64,000 bases of DNA from Planotetraspora phitsanulokensis (lineage in GTDB: Bacteria; Actinomycetota; Actinomycetes; Streptosporangiales; Streptosporangiaceae). Of the stretch, positions 7,642 through 15,905 are shown in pieces. Numbering within the stretch: the stretch's first letter is position 1; each line of letters opens with the position of its first letter. Where the stretch lies: contig NZ_BOOP01000009.1 of assembly GCF_016863295.1 (NCBI RefSeq), positions 310,001 through 374,000 of the forward strand. The letters run 5' to 3'. The notes below the pieces were generated by a model. That model had not been told where the DNA came from and did no database searches. It saw only the letters and a program-made list of their open reading frames with translations. Made by a program: the position numbers and the translations under genes.

Positions 7642-9060
7642 ATGTCCCGCCGTAGGCGGATTCTCGTACTGCTGATCTGCTGCATGAGCCTGCTCATCGT
7701 CGCACTGGACAACACGATCGTGAACGTGGCCCTGCCCTCGCTCGGGCACGAGTTGCACGCCCCGGTCTCCGGTCTCCAGTGGACGATCGACGCGTACACG
7801 CTCACGCTCGCGAGCCTCCTCATGTTGTCGGGGTCGACGGCGGACCGGATCGGCCGCCGGCGGACCTTCCAGACCGGTCTGGTCGCCTTCACGGTCGGCT
7901 CGCTGCTGTGCAGCCTCGCGCCGAGCCTCACCTGGCTCGTCGTCTTCCGCATCGTGCAGGCGGTGGGCGGCTCGATGCTCAACCCCGTCGCGATGTCGAT
8001 CATCACCAACACCTTCACCGACCGCCGCGAGCGGGCGCAGGCCATCGGCGTGTGGGGCGGCGTCGTGGGGATCAGCATGGCGCTGGGGCCCGTCATCGGC
8101 GGCCTGCTCACCGACACCGTCGGCTGGCGGGCCATCTTCTGGATCAATGTGCCGATCGGCGTGCTCGCCTTCCTGCTGACGTGGAAGTTCGTGCCCGAGT
8201 CCAAGGCGAAGAAGGCACGCCGCATCGACCCCGTCGGGCAGGGGCTCGTGATCGCCCTGCTGGCGTCCCTGACCTACGGGATCATCGAGGGGCCCGGCAC
8301 CGGCTGGACCTCCCCGCGGATCCTCGCCTGCTTCGCCGTCACGGTGCTCGCCCTCGCGGGCCTGATCGTCTACGAGTACCGCAGGGTGGAGCCGCTCATC
8401 GACGTGCGGTTCTTCCGGAGCGCGCCGTTCTCCGGGGCGGCGGCCATCGCGGTGTGCGGATTCGCCTGCCTCGGCTCCTTCCTGTTCCTCAACACGCTCT
8501 ATCTGCAGAGCCATCGAGGGTTCTCCGCGCTCGAGGCCGGGCTCTGCACGCTGCCGATCGCGCTGATGGCGATGGTCTTCGGGCCGCTGTCGGGCCGTCT
8601 CGTGGGCATCCGCGGGCCGAGGCCGTCGCTGCTCATCTCCGGCGCCTGCATCACCGTGACGGGGGTGCTGCTCGCGCAGGTCGCACTGGACACGCCACTC
8701 GTCCTGCTGCTCGCCGTCTTCGCGGTGTTCGGCCTCGGGTTCGGCATGCTGAACCCGCCGATCACCAACACCGCCGTCTCGGGGATGCCCCTCGAGCAGG
8801 CCGGAGTGGCCGCCGCCGTCGCCTCGACCAGCCGTCAGATCGGCCAGTCCCTCGGCGTGGCGATCACAGGGTCCGTCGTGGCCGCGGCCGGTCGTGGTGA
8901 CGAGTTCATGCCCGCGGCCCACCTCGCCTGGTGGATCATTGCGGGGTACGGCGCGCTCATCCTGAGCCTCGCCCTCCTGACCACCGGCCGCTGGGCGGAA
9001 GGCACCGCGGCCCGAACAGCGGAGCGCCTCAAGACCATGGAAGCGGTGACGATCCCATGA
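7642..9060 (+). CDS. DHA2-type (EmrB/QacA) multidrug efflux MFS transporter
   Basis: A 472-residue membrane protein with about fourteen helices, the size and layout of the DHA2 drug:H+ antiporters. Diagnostic motifs are visible: LDNTIVNVALPSL in helix 1 (DHA2 motif D1), the loop GSTADRIGRRR (motif A), and LGPVIGGLLTDTVGWR (motif C, typical of exporters). It should expel hydrophobic drugs from the cell. ATG 7642 follows GAGGAG at good spacing. The stop overlaps the MarR gene by 4 bp, so pump and regulator are co-translated. Confidence 0.93.
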   Translation: MSRRRRILVLLICCMSLLIVALDNTIVNVALPSLGHELHAPVSGLQWTIDAYTLTLASLLMLSGSTADRIGRRRTFQTGLVAFTVGSLLCSLAPSLTWLVVFRIVQAVGGSMLNPVAMSIITNTFTDRRERAQAIGVWGGVVGISMALGPVIGGLLTDTVGWRAIFWINVPIGVLAFLLTWKFVPESKAKKARRIDPVGQGLVIALLASLTYGIIEGPGTGWTSPRILACFAVTVLALAGLIVYEYRRVEPLIDVRFFRSAPFSGAAAIAVCGFACLGSFLFLNTLYLQSHRGFSALEAGLCTLPIALMAMVFGPLSGRLVGIRGPRPSLLISGACITVTGVLLAQVALDTPLVLLLAVFAVFGLGFGMLNPPITNTAVSGMPLEQAGVAAAVASTSRQIGQSLGVAITGSVVAAAGRGDEFMPAAHLAWWIIAGYGALILSLALLTTGRWAEGTAARTAERLKTMEAVTIP

Positions 9061-9536
9061 GCGGCGACGTGGAGACGGCGGCGAGGGTCTGGCAGGGCAT
9101 CCGCGCCCTGGTCCTGGACGCGCACGACCGGCGCAAGGAGGTCTGCGAGGCCCTCGGCATGAGCTTCGTCCGGGCCAAGGCCCTGCGGCGCCTCCTCCGC
9201 GGCCCGCTGACGCTGCGCGACCTGGCCGAGCACCTCGCCACCGACGCTCCGTACACCAGCGTGGTGGTCGCCGACCTGGAGCGGCGCGGGCTGGTGGAAC
9301 GGGCGACGCATCCCGAAGACCGGCGGGCGAAGATCGTGACGGTCACTCGCGCGGGAGCGAAGGCCGCGGCGCTGGCCGAACGGATCCTGGGCGAGCCGCC
9401 CGCTCCCCTGCTGTCTCTCGACCCCGGCGACCTGGCCGCCCTCGACCGGATCGTGGCGGCGATCCACCGGGAGAGCGAAGCCGGGCCCGACGGCCCCCCG
9501 GCTCGCGTCACCGCGGGAGCCGGGCACGGGAGCTAG
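9057..9536 (+). CDS. MarR-family regulator of the adjacent efflux pump
   Basis: A 159-residue winged-helix protein: recognition region LTLRDLAEHLATDAPYTSVVVADLERRGLVER followed by the wing HPEDRRAKIVTVTRAG, both standard for MarR. It starts inside the pump stop (ATGA). Such pairs usually act as autoregulated repressors relieved by the exported drug. The palindromes at 7608-7626 are the likely binding site. The stop TAG overlaps the convergent ModA-like stop (shared CTAG at 9533-9536). Confidence 0.9.
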   Translation: MSGDVETAARVWQGIRALVLDAHDRRKEVCEALGMSFVRAKALRRLLRGPLTLRDLAEHLATDAPYTSVVVADLERRGLVERATHPEDRRAKIVTVTRAGAKAAALAERILGEPPAPLLSLDPGDLAALDRIVAAIHRESEAGPDGPPARVTAGAGHGS

Positions 9537-10003
9537 ACGGGGGTGAACCCCGCAGCGGCCAGGACCCGGCGGCCCTCGTCGGACAGGACGAGATCGATGA
9601 ACTCCCGCGCGAGGACCAGATGGGCGGTCTCGGGCGCGGATCCGATCAGGTAGTCGCCGCGCCCGTCGCGGGCGAAGACCCGCGACGCCGGCGCACCCGA
9701 CCGTCGCATCGCAGACGCGCTCGCGGCCGCGAACACGTCGACGCCCGCGCCCCGGGCGACCTGCTGGGCCAGGGCGTCGCTGTCCCCGAAGGTGAACCGC
9801 ACGGAATCCTGAGGATGCAACGCCTCGAAGGTCCGGCCGAGAGAGGTGAAGGGACCGGTCAGCGACGCCGCCGCGAACACCGTCAGCGTCTGCCTCTCCT
9901 TCCCGCCGCACGCGGAGGCGACGAGAACGAGGGCGAGGACCACGGCGAACGTGCGAGCGAGCGAGGACGGGCGTCCGGCTCGGTGTCCTGACCTGTGTCC
10001 CAC
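9533..10003 (-). CDS. Internally shortened ModA-like lipoprotein
   Basis: The protein (156 residues) has a lipobox (LVASAC) and an ordinary ModA-type N-lobe: LTVFAAASLTGPFTSLGRTFEALHP, FGDSDALAQQVARGAGVDVFAAAS. It then jumps from VFARDGRGDYLIGSAP straight to the C-terminal LAREFIDLVLSDEGRRVLAAAGF. Full molybdate-binding proteins are about 250 residues, so roughly 90-100 residues of the second lobe are missing with the frame kept. No modB or modC lies beside it. It is probably a decayed or repurposed solute-binding protein. GTG 10003 has a strong site (GGAGGTCGAAC). Confidence 0.7.
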   Translation of the reverse strand: MGHRSGHRAGRPSSLARTFAVVLALVLVASACGGKERQTLTVFAAASLTGPFTSLGRTFEALHPQDSVRFTFGDSDALAQQVARGAGVDVFAAASASAMRRSGAPASRVFARDGRGDYLIGSAPETAHLVLAREFIDLVLSDEGRRVLAAAGFTPV

Positions 10004-10058
10004 GTTCGACCTCCTGCAGCGGCTTCGCCGGGCGCGGGATGTCGAGCGTACCCGTTCG

Positions 10059-10487
10059 CTATCCCGCCGGAGTGGGACTCTTCCTGTGGTCCATCAGGTG
10101 GAGGTCCCCGCCGATCTGCCGGCGGAGCTTGTCGAGCACGGCCCGGGGCGCCAGCGCGGTCCACAGGTTCCCGACCAGGTGGGGACTGTACTCGGGCGCC
10201 TGGTCCATCCACTCGTCCTTCCCCTTCTGGGTCGCGAACGTCGTGATGAAGAACGTGCCGATGGAGGTCGTGCAGTAGCCCTGGCGCAACTCCTTGGCGT
10301 CGATCTGGATCTTCGGGGTGCATCCGGCCTTGGCGGCGAGCAGTTCCACCGTGGGCGGAGGGGCCTGAGCCGCGGGCGGGGGCGCCTGCTCGGCCGTGCA
10401 CGCGACGGCGAGCAGCAGGGCGGGGACGAGCAGCAGGGCGGGGGTGGCGCGCCGTCCGGCACGCGCCCCTGGGCGTGAAATTCTCAT
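10059..10487 (-). CDS. Small lipoprotein of unknown function
   Basis: The 142-residue product starts MRISRPGARAGRRATP, then has a hydrophobic stretch ending in the lipobox LAVAC (Cys about 28), so it should be anchored outside the membrane. A Pro/Ala-rich spacer precedes a globular part (about residues 48-135) with two cysteines (AGCTPK, GYCTTSIG) that may form a disulfide. I do not recognise the fold. The frame is open further upstream, but the lipoprotein signal supports ATG 10487. It is divergent from the Dps-like gene. Confidence 0.65.
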   Translation of the reverse strand: MRISRPGARAGRRATPALLLVPALLLAVACTAEQAPPPAAQAPPPTVELLAAKAGCTPKIQIDAKELRQGYCTTSIGTFFITTFATQKGKDEWMDQAPEYSPHLVGNLWTALAPRAVLDKLRRQIGGDLHLMDHRKSPTPAG

Positions 10488-10635
10488 CACCTTCGAGGTA
10501 CGCGGGATCCGCGACCCCGGTTCAACGGTCACCTCTTTACTCAATAAGGGGAAATTTCGGGATATCGCACAAGGGTCCTCATACGTGGCAGCCGGAACAC
10601 TTTGTAAGAAGCCCCTGAATGGGAGGAGAACGACC

Positions 10636-11226
10636 TTGAGTGTCAAGTCTTCCGCCAAGGCCCGCTCCGGTGGCGGCAGCCAGCCCTGGCTGCATCAGAA
10701 GGGTATGGAGATCCAGGAGTTCGGGACCGTGCGGCAGTTCCCCGTCGGTCTCTCCATGGAGACCCGGATGCACTCGTGCCAGCGCCTCAACCAGATCCTG
10801 GCCGACACGCAGATCCTCTACAGCCTCTACAAGAAGCATCACTGGCTGATGCGCGGACCGACCTTCTACCAGCTCCACCTGCTCCTCGACAAACACGCCG
10901 AGGAGCAGCTCGAACTGGTCGACAAGCTCGCCGAGCGGGTCCAGACCCTCGGCGGAGTCGCCGTGGGCGATCCCCGGCACGTCGCGGAGATCACGGTGAT
11001 CAAACGGCCGCCGGACGGCGTGGAAGAGGTCCCCGCGATGTTGTCGCGTCTGCTGGAGGCGCACGAGATGATCCTCGTCGCCGCGCACGACGCGGCCGCG
11101 ACCGCCGACGAGAAGGGCGACGACGGGACCAACGACCTGCTGGTCTCCGACGTCATCCGGACAGGTGAGCTGCAGGCCTGGTTCCTGGCGGAGCACCTCG
11201 TCGACACCCCGCTCGTCCACGCCTGA
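10636..11226 (+). CDS. Dps-like ferritin (DNA starvation/stationary-phase protein)
   Basis: A 196-residue Dps-family protein. The ferroxidase signature is clear: KKHHWLMRGPTFYQLHLLLD around residues 66-85, then KHAEE, supplying the intersubunit His/Asp/Glu iron ligands. Dps dodecamers oxidise and store iron and can protect DNA. A basic N-terminal extension (KSSAKARSGGGS) may bind DNA, as Dps tails do. The start is TTG 10636 behind a strong GGAGGAGAACGACC; the frame is open upstream but nothing Dps-like is there. TTG may hold translation down. Confidence 0.88.
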   Translation: MSVKSSAKARSGGGSQPWLHQKGMEIQEFGTVRQFPVGLSMETRMHSCQRLNQILADTQILYSLYKKHHWLMRGPTFYQLHLLLDKHAEEQLELVDKLAERVQTLGGVAVGDPRHVAEITVIKRPPDGVEEVPAMLSRLLEAHEMILVAAHDAAATADEKGDDGTNDLLVSDVIRTGELQAWFLAEHLVDTPLVHA

Positions 11227-11248
11227 TCCGTTCCGGAGCCTGCGGGGC

Positions 11249-12247
11249 TCACCTCATGTCGACCACGAGCCGGCCGTCCTCCTCGGTGACCGTGCCACCC
11301 TGATCGGGTGCGCCCGGCCCGGTGGGGGCGAGTCCGGCGCACACGGCGGCGAACCTGTCGCGGATCCACCGCCATTCGTCGCCATGCGCGAGCCGCGTAC
11401 GGCAGTACAGCAGTTCGATCGGAACGCCGTGCAGCCGCACCGGCCCCTGCTCGTCCACCGTGACGAGGAAGAGCAGGCCCAGGTCGTTGCGGAGCTCCGC
11501 GTCCACGATGTAGTCGTCGATGAAGTCTCCGAGGTCGTAGAGGACGGGCGGGGCGACGCCGTGGAACACGTGCGCCGAGTGCCCGGCGACGAGCCCCGCC
11601 CCCGCCGAGACGAGGGACTGGGCGGCCGAACGGACGTACGGCCTCGGCCGCCCGATCATGTTCGGCCCCCAGTGCGGGGTCACGACCACCACGTCGGCCT
11701 TCGTACCCAGGTCCTCCACGTCCGCGACGAGCCACGGCGGCGCGCCGGTCATCAGGTCGGCGTAGTTGACGCCCGGCCGCACGGCGGTGGCCGCGAAGTC
11801 GGCCGGGTGGTCGGTCACGCCGAGCACCCCGACGCGAAGGCCTCCCACGGTGACGACCTCCGGTCGCCTGGCCTCCTCCTGGGAGGCCCCCGCCCCCACG
11901 TACCGGATTCCGGACCGGTCAAGCCAGTCCCGCGTGTCGAGCAGCGCGTCGGGGCCGTAGTCGAGCGCGTGGTTGTTGGCCAGCGTCACGCATCCGACGC
12001 CCAGCCGGGCGAGCAGTTCGGCGGCCTGGGGAGGCGCGCGGAAGTGGAACGGCTTGCCCGGGGCGTCCCACATCCGGCCTCGGTCGGAGACGCAACACTC
12101 GAGGTTGAGCACGAAGAGGTCCGCCTCCCCGAGCACCTCGAGGAGATCCTCCGAGAAGAATGCGGCGGGATCCACCGACCGGGCGACGCGTTCGGCCACG
12201 CCGCGCCCGAGCATCGTGTCCCCCGCCAGCGCGATGGTCGCCGGCAT
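11249..12247 (-). CDS. CapA-family metallophosphatase-like protein
   Basis: A 332-residue protein of the CapA/PgsA family (calcineurin-like fold): GDTMLGRGV near residue 9, LFVLNLECCVSDRG, the metal-binding LANNHALDYG, VTPHWGPN and the histidine motif GHSAHVFHG. Founding members take part in poly-gamma-glutamate capsule assembly; most actinomycete homologues are uncharacterised. There is no signal peptide and no pgs partner gene nearby, so a link to capsule is unsupported. ATG 12247 is chosen; a GTG directly precedes it. Confidence 0.85.
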   Translation of the reverse strand: MPATIALAGDTMLGRGVAERVARSVDPAAFFSEDLLEVLGEADLFVLNLECCVSDRGRMWDAPGKPFHFRAPPQAAELLARLGVGCVTLANNHALDYGPDALLDTRDWLDRSGIRYVGAGASQEEARRPEVVTVGGLRVGVLGVTDHPADFAATAVRPGVNYADLMTGAPPWLVADVEDLGTKADVVVVTPHWGPNMIGRPRPYVRSAAQSLVSAGAGLVAGHSAHVFHGVAPPVLYDLGDFIDDYIVDAELRNDLGLLFLVTVDEQGPVRLHGVPIELLYCRTRLAHGDEWRWIRDRFAAVCAGLAPTGPGAPDQGGTVTEEDGRLVVDMR

Positions 12248-12311
12248 CACGGGTCACCTGCCTACCGGGCTCCCCTACCCGGTGTCCCGCGGGTGAACCC
12301 GACCCCGCTGG

Positions 12312-14321
12312 TCAGCCCGTGACGCTCGGCCTGCCGTTCTCGATGTGGCCCATCAGGCGGCGCAGCCAGCCGTCGTCCCCCTCCACGGTCACCAGCAGGT
12401 CGTACCACCCGGACGCGGCCTGCCACTCCACCCGCTCGACGCCGCCGGCGGGCAGTCGAAGGGACCGCGGTTCCCCTCCGTAGGCGAGCGGGGCGATGCG
12501 GACGTCGGCCGGCGAGCCTCCGGTGTTGACGAGGTCGATGAGGACGGTACGCGAGCCGGGGTCGATCTCGCTCGTGACCTCGACCTGGTCGGCCAGCCCG
12601 CCGCGGAAGTGCCTGCGGAAGCCGTTCGGCCCGGTCAGGAGCAGGTCGTAGGAGTCGGTCGGGAAGTAGACCGCCTCCCGCAGGTCGTCGACGACGTCGA
12701 AGTGCTGGGGCCGGACGAGCTCGCCCATGTAGCCGTAGAGGGCGAGGTGCGCGCTCGCGACGCCGCGGTTGGCCATGGTGATCTCCACGGCGCGCCCGCG
12801 GGCCCTGGCGTGGGCGTCCGGTTGGTACGGCAGAGCCCGCGCGGGCTTGGTCCCCGGCTCCTGGACGGGCATCCGCTGCTCGTCGGGCACCACCGGGTAC
12901 CAGCGGGCGGCGTTCTCCCCACGAGCCGGCGCCGGGTCGGCGGCACCCGGCGAGGTGACGGTTGAGGCCGTGGAGACGGCCGGCGCCGATGGGGCGGCGA
13001 AGTCGAAGGCAGAGGTCAGGTCACCCACGACCTGGCGGCGCCACGCGCTGATGTCGGGCGCCTTGATCCCCAGCCAGGTCTCCAGAAACCGCACGGTCGA
13101 GCTGTGGTCGAACGTCTCGGAGCAGACGTGGCCGCCCACGGTCCAGGGCGACACCACGAGCATCGGGACCCGCACGCCGAGGCCGATGGGCCGCCCGTTG
13201 ACGAACTCCCCCGGCGTGCCGTCCGGCGGCACCGGCGGCGGGACGTGGTCGAAGAAGCCGTCGTTCTCGTCGTAGGTGATGAAGACGGCCGTGTGCGCCC
13301 ACACGTCGGGACGTGAGGCGAGCGCGTCGAGGACCTGGTAGATCACCTTCCCGCTCTCGACAGCCGACGAGCCCTCCGGATGTTCCGAGTCGGCGAGGGA
13401 CGTCACGATGTAGGACACGGCGGGCAGGCGCCCGGCGGCCACGTCCGCGGAGAACCACTCCCCGAGGGCGCCCGTCCGGGTACGGCGCAACGCCCGCTCG
13501 TACAGGTCCCGGTCGTCGGGGCCGAGCGCGGCCACCCGCTCCTCAAGCTCGGCGAGCAGCGGCGCCGGGTCGTCGACCGCGCGGACCGCCTGGTAGAAGG
13601 AGTGCATGCTGGTCTGGCCGAGCTTGGCCATGACGGCCTTGAACGTGGCGTAGAACTCCAGGTTGTTGCACTGGTAGTTGTCCCATTCCTGGTACACCTG
13701 CCAGGAGTGGCCTGCCTGCGTCAGCAGCTCGGGCACGGTGATCCACGAGTAGCCGGCGTGGCCGTCCTCCTCGCACGCGTCGTTGTCGACAGCCCGCTGC
13801 TGCGTGCCCGGCTCGAAGCCCGTGTGGCCGGAGACGTGGTAGTTGCGGTTGGGCGTCGTGGAGGTGAGCGCCGAGCTGTGATACGCGTCGCAGATCGTGA
13901 AGGTGTCGGCGAGCTCGTAGTAGAAGGGCAGATCATCCCGGTCGTAGTAGGACAGCGACGAAGGCCCCTTGTTGGGGGTCCAGGCGTCGTTCCAGCCCAT
14001 CGCCCAGGCGTTGTGGGTGCCGAGCCAGCTGTGGTCGTGGCTGTCGAGCAGCATGGGGTCGGCGCCCGCGAGCCTGGCCGCCTCCCGGACGGAGAAGGGC
14101 AGCACGCCGTCCTGCTCGAACACCGACCGCAGGGTCCGGCCGGGCACCGCGTTGCGGTCGCCGTAGCCCCGCACGCCGCGCAGGTGCCCGTAGTAGTGGT
14201 CGAACGACCTGTTCTCCTGCATGACGAACACCACGTGCCTGATGTCCGACAGGTCGCCGGGCGCGACCGGCCAGGCCAGCGCGCGGGACAGGGCAGGAGG
14301 AAGTGTGGAACCGGCCGGCAT
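12312..14321 (-). CDS. Phospholipase C / acid-phosphatase-type phosphoesterase without signal peptide
   Basis: A 669-residue enzyme of the bacterial phosphocholine-type phospholipase C family: VVFVMQENRSFDHYYG (about 30-45), the histidine-rich SGHTGFEPGTQQ region, ITYDENDGFFDHVPPP and the FDHSSTVRFLE end of the catalytic domain. Two small C-terminal beta domains follow (about 510-665). Relatives usually carry a Tat signal before this point. Here the protein begins (ATG behind GGAGGG) almost at the mature sequence LPPALSRALAWP, and no RR signal is seen upstream in frame. It may be cytoplasmic, exported differently, or have lost its leader. Confidence 0.85.
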   Translation of the reverse strand: MPAGSTLPPALSRALAWPVAPGDLSDIRHVVFVMQENRSFDHYYGHLRGVRGYGDRNAVPGRTLRSVFEQDGVLPFSVREAARLAGADPMLLDSHDHSWLGTHNAWAMGWNDAWTPNKGPSSLSYYDRDDLPFYYELADTFTICDAYHSSALTSTTPNRNYHVSGHTGFEPGTQQRAVDNDACEEDGHAGYSWITVPELLTQAGHSWQVYQEWDNYQCNNLEFYATFKAVMAKLGQTSMHSFYQAVRAVDDPAPLLAELEERVAALGPDDRDLYERALRRTRTGALGEWFSADVAAGRLPAVSYIVTSLADSEHPEGSSAVESGKVIYQVLDALASRPDVWAHTAVFITYDENDGFFDHVPPPVPPDGTPGEFVNGRPIGLGVRVPMLVVSPWTVGGHVCSETFDHSSTVRFLETWLGIKAPDISAWRRQVVGDLTSAFDFAAPSAPAVSTASTVTSPGAADPAPARGENAARWYPVVPDEQRMPVQEPGTKPARALPYQPDAHARARGRAVEITMANRGVASAHLALYGYMGELVRPQHFDVVDDLREAVYFPTDSYDLLLTGPNGFRRHFRGGLADQVEVTSEIDPGSRTVLIDLVNTGGSPADVRIAPLAYGGEPRSLRLPAGGVERVEWQAASGWYDLLVTVEGDDGWLRRLMGHIENGRPSVTG

Positions 14322-14461
14322 CGTGCTGCGTCCCTCCGGAGACGTATCGGTGCGACGGCTGCCAACGCTAACAGTGGCCCGCGGAACGCCGGCGTCCGCG
14401 TCCACCTCCTGGAACGCCGGATCCGGCATCCGGATCCGGCCTGCGGCACGAAGGGACAGAC

Positions 14462-14899
14462 ATGACGCATCTCGCGGTGGCCGTCGACGCCGAGGCGAGC
14501 CCGGAGCGGGTCTTCGGCGTGCTGACCGACTGGGGCCGGCACCACGAGTGGATGTCGCTGACCAGCGCACGGGTGATCGCCGGCGACGGTCACAGCGCGG
14601 GCAGCGCCCTGACCGCCTTCACCGGGGTCGGCCCGATCGGCTTCACCGACACGATGGAGATCACCGACTGGGATCCGCCCCACACGGTCGCGGTCCGCCA
14701 CACCGGCCGGCCGGTGCGCGGCACAGGGCTCTTCCGCGTCCTGCCCCGGCCGGGAGGGGGCAGCACGATCGTCTGGGAGGAGGACCTGGAGCCGCCCTTC
14801 GGCGCGGCGGGACGGCTCGGCTGGAACCTGGCCAAGCCGGTCGGCGCCGCCTTCCTCAGAAGGTCGCTGCGCCGCCTGGCCCGGCTCAGCGCAGTCTGA
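14462..14899 (+). CDS. SRPBCC/polyketide-cyclase-fold protein
   Basis: A 145-residue START-like protein. It opens with the typical strand and helix MTHLAVAVDAEASPERVFGVLTDWGRHHEWM, continues through TDTMEITDWDPPHTVAVRH and ends in a long basic amphipathic helix (LAKPVGAAFLRRSLRRLARL). The fold forms a hydrophobic cavity for lipid-like ligands; no catalytic residues can be named. It is divergent from the phospholipase-type gene and could share the short promoter region between them. A function beyond ligand binding cannot be assigned. Confidence 0.82.
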   Translation: MTHLAVAVDAEASPERVFGVLTDWGRHHEWMSLTSARVIAGDGHSAGSALTAFTGVGPIGFTDTMEITDWDPPHTVAVRHTGRPVRGTGLFRVLPRPGGGSTIVWEEDLEPPFGAAGRLGWNLAKPVGAAFLRRSLRRLARLSAV

Positions 14900-14903
14900 C
14901 CAG

Positions 14904-14916
14904 GGCGCTCAGCGCC
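14904..14916. terminator. Short hairpin between convergent genes
   Basis: GGCGC-TCA-GCGCC forms a five-pair stem between the SRPBCC and TenA-family stop codons. Its position and symmetry suggest bidirectional termination; there is no T-tract. Confidence 0.35.
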
Positions 14917-14931
14917 GCCTGCCCAGGGCGT

Positions 14932-15693
14932 TCAGCCCTCCGCCATGTCGAAGAAGCCCCGCTCCAACCTGGCCGCCTCCCGGAAGAAGCCCAGCACCCG
15001 GGCCTGGCCGTCCTCTCCGAGGGAGGGACCGATCCGGTCGAGCTCTCCGCGGAGGAACCCCACCCACGCCTCGAACTCGGGCCCGCTGTGCAGGTCGATC
15101 CACTCTCGGTAGAGGAACCGCTCAGGCAGCGGCTCGGCGGCTCGGCTCGCCCAGCCGAGATAGATCCACTCAGCCAGGCACAACACGGCGAGGATCACCG
15201 GGTACTCCTGGCTCACGCGGGCCTCGTCCATGAGCGCCCGGAAGCGTACGGTGACCGGCTCCAGCTCCGGCGAGATGACGTCGTCCGCGCCGGCGCCGAG
15301 CTCCGCGAGCGCCCGGTGGAAGTAGCTTCTCTCGGTGTCGGTGACGATCTGCCCGAGGAACCGGCCGAACGGCACCCGCGACTCGAACCGGTCGGCCGCG
15401 GCGACCGCGGCGCCGAGCAGCGCCGTGAAGGCGTCGACGAACTGGAAGTCCTGGACGAGGTAGCGGCGCATGTCCGCCTCGCCGCTGATGATCGCGGCCG
15501 CGAACGGGTGGGTGACCACGGCGGTCCAGTCCGGCTCGCTCGCCGAGCGCAACCACTCGCTGAAGGCGGGGTCGGCGGCGGTGGACCGCCACACCGCGTA
15601 CGTCGGCGGGTCGTGCGGGCCGTTCCCGTGCGCGTCCGCCGACGCGTGCGGGCCGTTCGCGTGCGCGTCCGCCGCGCCGTTTTCGATCTCCAC
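14932..15693 (-). CDS. TenA/THI-4 family protein (thiaminase II-like)
   Basis: After a His/Ala/Asn-rich leader (about residues 1-25), the protein has the all-helical TenA fold: THPFAAAIISGEADMRRYLVQDFQFVDAF, then FGRFLGQIVTDTERSYFHRALAELG and LAEWIYLGWA, ending with a GFFREAARLERGFFDMA helix. TenA proteins salvage thiamine pyrimidine or have lost that activity; no TPP riboswitch or thi gene is nearby, so the substrate is uncertain. GTG 15693 is preferred (253 residues) because it removes an unlikely Arg/Gly-rich extension. The leader is encoded by a 33-bp tandem repeat. Confidence 0.8.
   Translation of the reverse strand: MEIENGAADAHANGPHASADAHGNGPHDPPTYAVWRSTAADPAFSEWLRSASEPDWTAVVTHPFAAAIISGEADMRRYLVQDFQFVDAFTALLGAAVAAADRFESRVPFGRFLGQIVTDTERSYFHRALAELGAGADDVISPELEPVTVRFRALMDEARVSQEYPVILAVLCLAEWIYLGWASRAAEPLPERFLYREWIDLHSGPEFEAWVGFLRGELDRIGPSLGEDGQARVLGFFREAARLERGFFDMAEG
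15613..15678. repeat. 33-bp tandem duplication inside the TenA-family gene
   Basis: Two in-frame copies (15613-15645 and 15646-15678), both beginning GTGCGGGCCGTTC on the + strand and differing at a few bases. They encode ADAHGNGPH and ADAHANGPH in the N-terminal leader. The repeat keeps the reading frame and lies outside the catalytic fold. Confidence 0.7.
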
Positions 15694-15905
15694 GCGGCGA
15701 GCATAGCTCCGAGCTCCGCCTGCCCCAGGGCGCGCCCCTCCACCCCGTGAACGCAATTTGAAGATCATTGATACGGACGGCGGACGCATCGTTGCCGGTC
15801 AGCGGGGTTGAGAGTCGTCCGTGAACAATCGGGGCCCGTCTCCCTGCCGGGGAGGCGGACCCTTCTCCTCCCCGATCTCGAGAGACGATGCCGGGCGAGT
15901 GCGGG

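Noticed and set aside
15694-15905. TPP riboswitch upstream of the TenA-family gene
   Set aside because: No CTGAGA or other conserved THI-box elements are found in the upstream region.
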